Below are positions 58,494-61,253 of a stretch of 61,253 bases of DNA, piece after piece (the first letter of the stretch is position 1; each line of letters begins with the position of its first letter). The notes under the pieces were generated by a model. It searched no databases, had not been told where the DNA came from, and saw nothing but the letters and a program-made list of their open reading frames with translations. The stretch is from Alkalibacterium sp. (lineage in GTDB: Bacteria; Bacillota; Bacilli; Lactobacillales; Carnobacteriaceae_A). Both the position numbers and the translations under genes were made by a program. The DNA lies in assembly GCA_007692455.1 (NCBI GenBank), contig RECC01000051.1, positions 1 to 61,253 on the forward strand, in the 5' to 3' direction.

Positions 58494-59612
58494 ATGACCT
58501 ATAGTTTCCTAGAGCCTTACAGCTTTAATAATGAACTGCAATTAAAAAATAAAATAGTAATGGCCCCTATGACTACCAGCTCCAGCACCCCGGAAGGTGA
58601 CGTTACTGAAGAAGAGCTGATATACTACCTTGTCAGATCGAGCGGACCAGGAGCAGTCATAACAGCTTGTGCCTATATCGGATCTGAGGGTCAGGCTTTT
58701 CCCAATGGGATGAGTGTAGCTAAAGACAGCCATATTGATGGATTGAAAAAACTAGCCCAAATTATTAAGCTCCAGGGTTCCAAGGCTATCCTTCAAATCT
58801 ACCACGGAGGACGAATGAGCCAGCGCCAGTTTAACGGTGGCCGCCAGCCCATCTCTCCTTCCCCTATACGGGCGGAAAGAAAATGGGCAGATACACCTAA
58901 AGAACTCACTGAAGCTGGAATCACTATACTGATCAGTCAGTTTGGAACAGCCGTCAAGCGGGCAATTGAAGCGGGCTTTGACGGCGTGGAGCTCCACGGA
59001 GCAAATACCTACCTTCTTCAGCAGTTTTTTTCTCCTCACTCAAACAGAAGAACAGATAACTGGGGAGGCTCAATTGAAAACCGATTGAAATTCCCTATTG
59101 AAGTGGTCAGACATTGTCAGTCTGTTATTCAAACGCATGCTGACAAAAGCTTTCTATTAGGTTACCGATTCTCTCCTGAAGAAATTGAGACTCCCGGTAT
59201 TCGTTTAGATGACACCTATATTTTGCTTGATGCATTAATCGGAGAAAATATAGATTACCTGCACCTATCAGTCAATCACTACTTCCAGCCTTCTATCGTT
59301 GGCTTTAGAGAATACAAGAAACAGATCCCGGAACAAATTGGACAGTATATCGATAATCGTGTACCTCTGATAGGTGTAGGAGCGATTAAAACGGCAGAAG
59401 ACGCTGAAAAAACGCTTCGCTATGCCAATCTTGTATCACTCGGCAAGCAGTTGATTATAGATCCGAAATGGGTTCAGAAGATTGAAGAAGGAAAAGAAAA
59501 ATCCATTCAGACAGCCATCAATTTGTCTCAACCGCAAGATTATCATATCCCTGAAAATTTATGGAAAACCATTACGCAAATACCCAACTGGTTTCCAGTT
59601 AAAGAGCACTAA
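58494..59612 (+). CDS. NADH:flavin oxidoreductase, old yellow enzyme family
   Basis: An FMN-dependent ene-reductase-like enzyme, 372 residues. The N-terminal strand IVMAPMTTSS, the substrate-binding region LQIYHGGRMS, GFDGVELHGANTYLLQQFFS and SNRRTDNWGGSIENRLKFP are the family signatures, and the phosphate-binding end includes LVSLGKQLIIDP. It has no iron-sulfur cluster domain and so is a short single-domain form. Physiological substrates are unknown. The upstream region shares TAACTAGTATAC with the MFS operator at 34996-35017. Confidence 0.9.
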   Translation: MTYSFLEPYSFNNELQLKNKIVMAPMTTSSSTPEGDVTEEELIYYLVRSSGPGAVITACAYIGSEGQAFPNGMSVAKDSHIDGLKKLAQIIKLQGSKAILQIYHGGRMSQRQFNGGRQPISPSPIRAERKWADTPKELTEAGITILISQFGTAVKRAIEAGFDGVELHGANTYLLQQFFSPHSNRRTDNWGGSIENRLKFPIEVVRHCQSVIQTHADKSFLLGYRFSPEEIETPGIRLDDTYILLDALIGENIDYLHLSVNHYFQPSIVGFREYKKQIPEQIGQYIDNRVPLIGVGAIKTAEDAEKTLRYANLVSLGKQLIIDPKWVQKIEEGKEKSIQTAINLSQPQDYHIPENLWKTITQIPNWFPVKEH

Positions 59613-59693
59613 TAGTTTATTATCATACTACTTTTCTTCCAATAATGATAAAGTAAGTATAGGCACCATTATTTGTAGAGAGGAATGATTTAT

Positions 59694-59993
59694 ATGAATA
59701 TATCAGTTACAGATAAAGCAGTTAACTGGTTTGAAAAGGAATTAATGCTTGAAAAAGGAGACGCCATCCGCTTCTTCGGGAAAACTTATGGAAACACAGA
59801 AGTGCACGAAGGCTTTTCTGTCGGAATGAGTGTCGACCAGCCGGAAGACTCTGTTCTTGGGCAGACCGAAGTAAACGGGGTAACCTATTTTACTAATGAA
59901 CACGATCACTGGTTTTTCAGTGGATATGATTTAGAAGTAGACTATGATGAAGAAAAAGAAGAGCCAATTTATCATTTCCATGAAACAGAGTAG
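59694..59993 (+). CDS. HesB/YneR-like protein lacking cysteine
   Basis: A 99-residue acidic protein similar to Bacillus YneR and the HesB/IscA fold (NISVTDKAVNWFEKELML; AIRFFGKTYG). IscA proteins carry iron-sulfur clusters on cysteines, but this one has none, so it cannot do so in the usual way. The start is the ATG at 59694, nine bases after GAGAGGA; another ATG at 59685 overlaps the ribosome binding site. It is close to the next gene and probably co-transcribed. Confidence 0.8.
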   Translation: MNISVTDKAVNWFEKELMLEKGDAIRFFGKTYGNTEVHEGFSVGMSVDQPEDSVLGQTEVNGVTYFTNEHDHWFFSGYDLEVDYDEEKEEPIYHFHETE

Positions 59994-60026
59994 TTATCAA
60001 GGTCTATAACACAGAAGGAGAAACAG

Positions 60027-60860
60027 ATGGACTTCTTAAATCTAATTGAGGATATTGACCATCCGAAGCCTTACGTAAGTGGTACGCATATTATGTGGAC
60101 AGATAACTATATCTCCTCATTTCTGCTGGAAGCGCATCTTGACCCAGAGATTGGTGCAGCCAGTCGCTCTTTCAGTGACATTGACAAGACAATTAAAAAA
60201 ATAGAGAGCTTGGTAAAGCCGGAAGCAAGAATACTCGACTTGGGATGCGGTCCCGGTCTTTATACAGAAAGACTCTCCCAGAATGGCTATGATGTAACGG
60301 GAGTAGATTTCTCTAAGCGCTCTATTAACTATGCACAAGAGCAGGCAGCTGAAAAAAATCTAAATATCACTTATATTATTGATGACTACCTGAATCTGGA
60401 TTTCAATAATCAATTCGATTTAGTCATGATGATATACTGTGACTTTGGTGTGCTGCTACCTGATGACCGCACAAAAATGATAAAGAACATTAAGTGTGCC
60501 CTCAAACCGGGTGGCATTTTTCTTTTTGATTCAATTAATCGCGAGGCAGTAGAAACAATGTCCTTCACTACGTCCTGGGAGTTAACTGAGAAAGGATTTT
60601 ACAGCCCGATGCCCTATCTGCTTCTCAGCAGTAGCCATCATTTCCCTGACCATAAAGCAATCCTTGATCAGCATGTTATCATTCAGGAAGATAATAATCC
60701 GAAGGTCTATCGCTTCTGGAATCACTATTTCGAAAAAGAAGATATTAGTAATCTTTTTATGGAGAATGGATTTACACATTTTGAGACAGTTCAATCATTG
60801 CTAAGTGGAGAAGGTCCATATAATGATAATTCAGTAGTCTTTTATGTCATTCATAGATAA
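60027..60860 (+). CDS. Class I SAM-dependent methyltransferase
   Basis: A 277-residue protein. The SAM-binding motif is RILDLGCGPGLYTERL (about residues 68-83), GVDFSKRSINYAQE gives the acidic motif 2, and KPGGIFLFDSIN is motif 4/5. The N-terminal helical region (SGTHIMWTDNYISSFLLEAH) is typical of a Firmicute group of unknown substrate. It starts 33 bases after the HesB-like gene with AAGGAGAAACAG. Confidence 0.88.
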   Translation: MDFLNLIEDIDHPKPYVSGTHIMWTDNYISSFLLEAHLDPEIGAASRSFSDIDKTIKKIESLVKPEARILDLGCGPGLYTERLSQNGYDVTGVDFSKRSINYAQEQAAEKNLNITYIIDDYLNLDFNNQFDLVMMIYCDFGVLLPDDRTKMIKNIKCALKPGGIFLFDSINREAVETMSFTTSWELTEKGFYSPMPYLLLSSSHHFPDHKAILDQHVIIQEDNNPKVYRFWNHYFEKEDISNLFMENGFTHFETVQSLLSGEGPYNDNSVVFYVIHR

Positions 60861-60881
60861 AAAAGCATAAATCATATACAG

Positions 60882-60915
60882 CAACCTGATACCGCTATCT
60901 ACTGGTGTCAGGTTG
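60882..60915 (+). terminator. Terminator after the methyltransferase gene
   Basis: A 12-base stem (60882-60893 with 60904-60915, one G-U pair) and a ten-base loop, followed by TTTTGTATTTC on the plus strand. Confidence 0.85.
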
Positions 60916-60993
60916 TTTTGTATTTCTCAGGCTAGGACTGTTAGAAAATATAGAGTGCAATTACTTTTATTCAATTTTTATCTATAGCAAAAA

Positions 60994-61051
60994 AAGCTCC
61001 TTTATAGTTCAAGAGAAGTCTGATAATTTCTCTTGAACTATAAAGGAGCTT
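60994..61051 (-). terminator. Very long terminator hairpin after tRNA-Asn
   Basis: A perfect 24-base inverted repeat (60994-61017 with 61028-61051) with a ten-base loop; on the minus strand it is followed by seven T. It lies 57 bases after the tRNA gene. The stem is about twice as long as needed for termination. Confidence 0.85.
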
Positions 61052-61107
61052 ACTGCTGATTACATATTATGTATTAAGAAGCCTGAGTAAAAAAGGGTAC
61101 AAAAAAA

Positions 61108-61180
61108 CTCCGCAAGCAGGGCTCGAACCTGCGACAACACGATTAACAGTCGTGCGCTCTACCAACTGAGCTATTGCGGA
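61108..61180 (-). tRNA. tRNA-Asn (GTT)
   Basis: The minus strand folds as a 73-base cloverleaf. The acceptor TCCGCAA pairs with TTGCGGA, the D arm has AGCTCAGTTGGTAGAGC, the anticodon stem-loop is CGACTGTTAATCG with anticodon GTT, and the T arm has GCAGGTTCGAGCCCTGC. The discriminator is G at 61108, and CCA is not encoded. Others in a tRNA cluster may lie upstream beyond the window edge. Confidence 0.97.
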
Positions 61181-61253
61181 ATAAGGTAACGCTATTATAA
61201 CAAAAAAAGAGCTGCACGGCAACGTCCTGCTTTCACAAAGGGAGACCCTTCAC
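61181..61253. other. End of window, upstream of tRNA-Asn
   Basis: Seventy bases with no identifiable gene. No complete promoter for the tRNA is visible, so it may belong to a longer tRNA operon to the right. Confidence 0.4.

Noticed and set aside
60994-61180. Integrated element attachment site at tRNA-Asn
   Set aside because: No integrase and no repeat of the tRNA 3' end was found in the visible flank.

Overview
The window reads as chromosomal DNA of a low-GC Firmicute of the order Lactobacillales. The ribosomal proteins, the RNA polymerase subunits with a TTG-started rpoB, the zinc-type S14, L33 and L36, and the radA-yacL-ispD-gltX-cysS-mrnC-rlmB-yacP-sigH order all fit. The cell-wall, competence-type sigma and transporter genes, and a very acidic extracellular domain in one membrane protein, suggest a relative of the alkaliphilic or marine Carnobacteriaceae. 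That last placement is an inference; no marker gene was compared.

Layout. Positions 1-12708 (minus strand) hold the S10-spc-alpha cluster, running rpsJ to rpsK, with secY, adk and infA inside it; rpsK is cut by the window edge. Positions 13368-17776 (plus) hold a three-gene moxR / DUF58 / transglutaminase operon that separates the S10 cluster from the str operon. Positions 18149-30401 (minus) hold rpoB-rpoC and rpsL-rpsG-fusA-tuf. Positions 30764-39208 hold rsmC, fumC, a uracil permease with a PyrR-type leader, a plus-strand MFS transporter, a LURP-one-like protein, ftsW and rodA. All of these except rsmC sit between rplL and rsmC, which are neighbours in Bacillus. Positions 39404-43165 (minus) hold rpmG-secE-nusG-rplK-rplA-rplJ-rplL. 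Positions 43253-45062 hold divergent apbE and Gx-transporter genes. Positions 45249-55313 (minus) hold dut-radA-yacL-ispD-gltX-cysS-mrnC-rlmB-yacP-sigH. The right end holds a sugar-ABC ATPase gene with cre-like and LacI-type sites, an SDR dehydrogenase, a sugar acetyltransferase, an old-yellow-enzyme homologue, a HesB-like protein, a methyltransferase and tRNA-Asn.

Most genes serve translation and transcription. Nearly every major operon has a recognisable SigA promoter (for example rpsL, rpoB, rplJ, rpmG, tuf) and leader hairpins followed by T-runs in front of rplJ, nusG, rpoB and the uracil permease, so attenuation looks like a common theme.

The most unusual signal is in three intergenic stretches (17850-17984, 31447-31628, 46705-47069). 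Each is an array of three to seven degenerate palindromic units repeated at a 51-52 bp pitch. Each array has its own arm sequence, while two of the three share a core of the type A(T/A)TA(T/A)AnCAG ten bases into the unit. I know of no named element with this form; it is the best candidate here for something undescribed.
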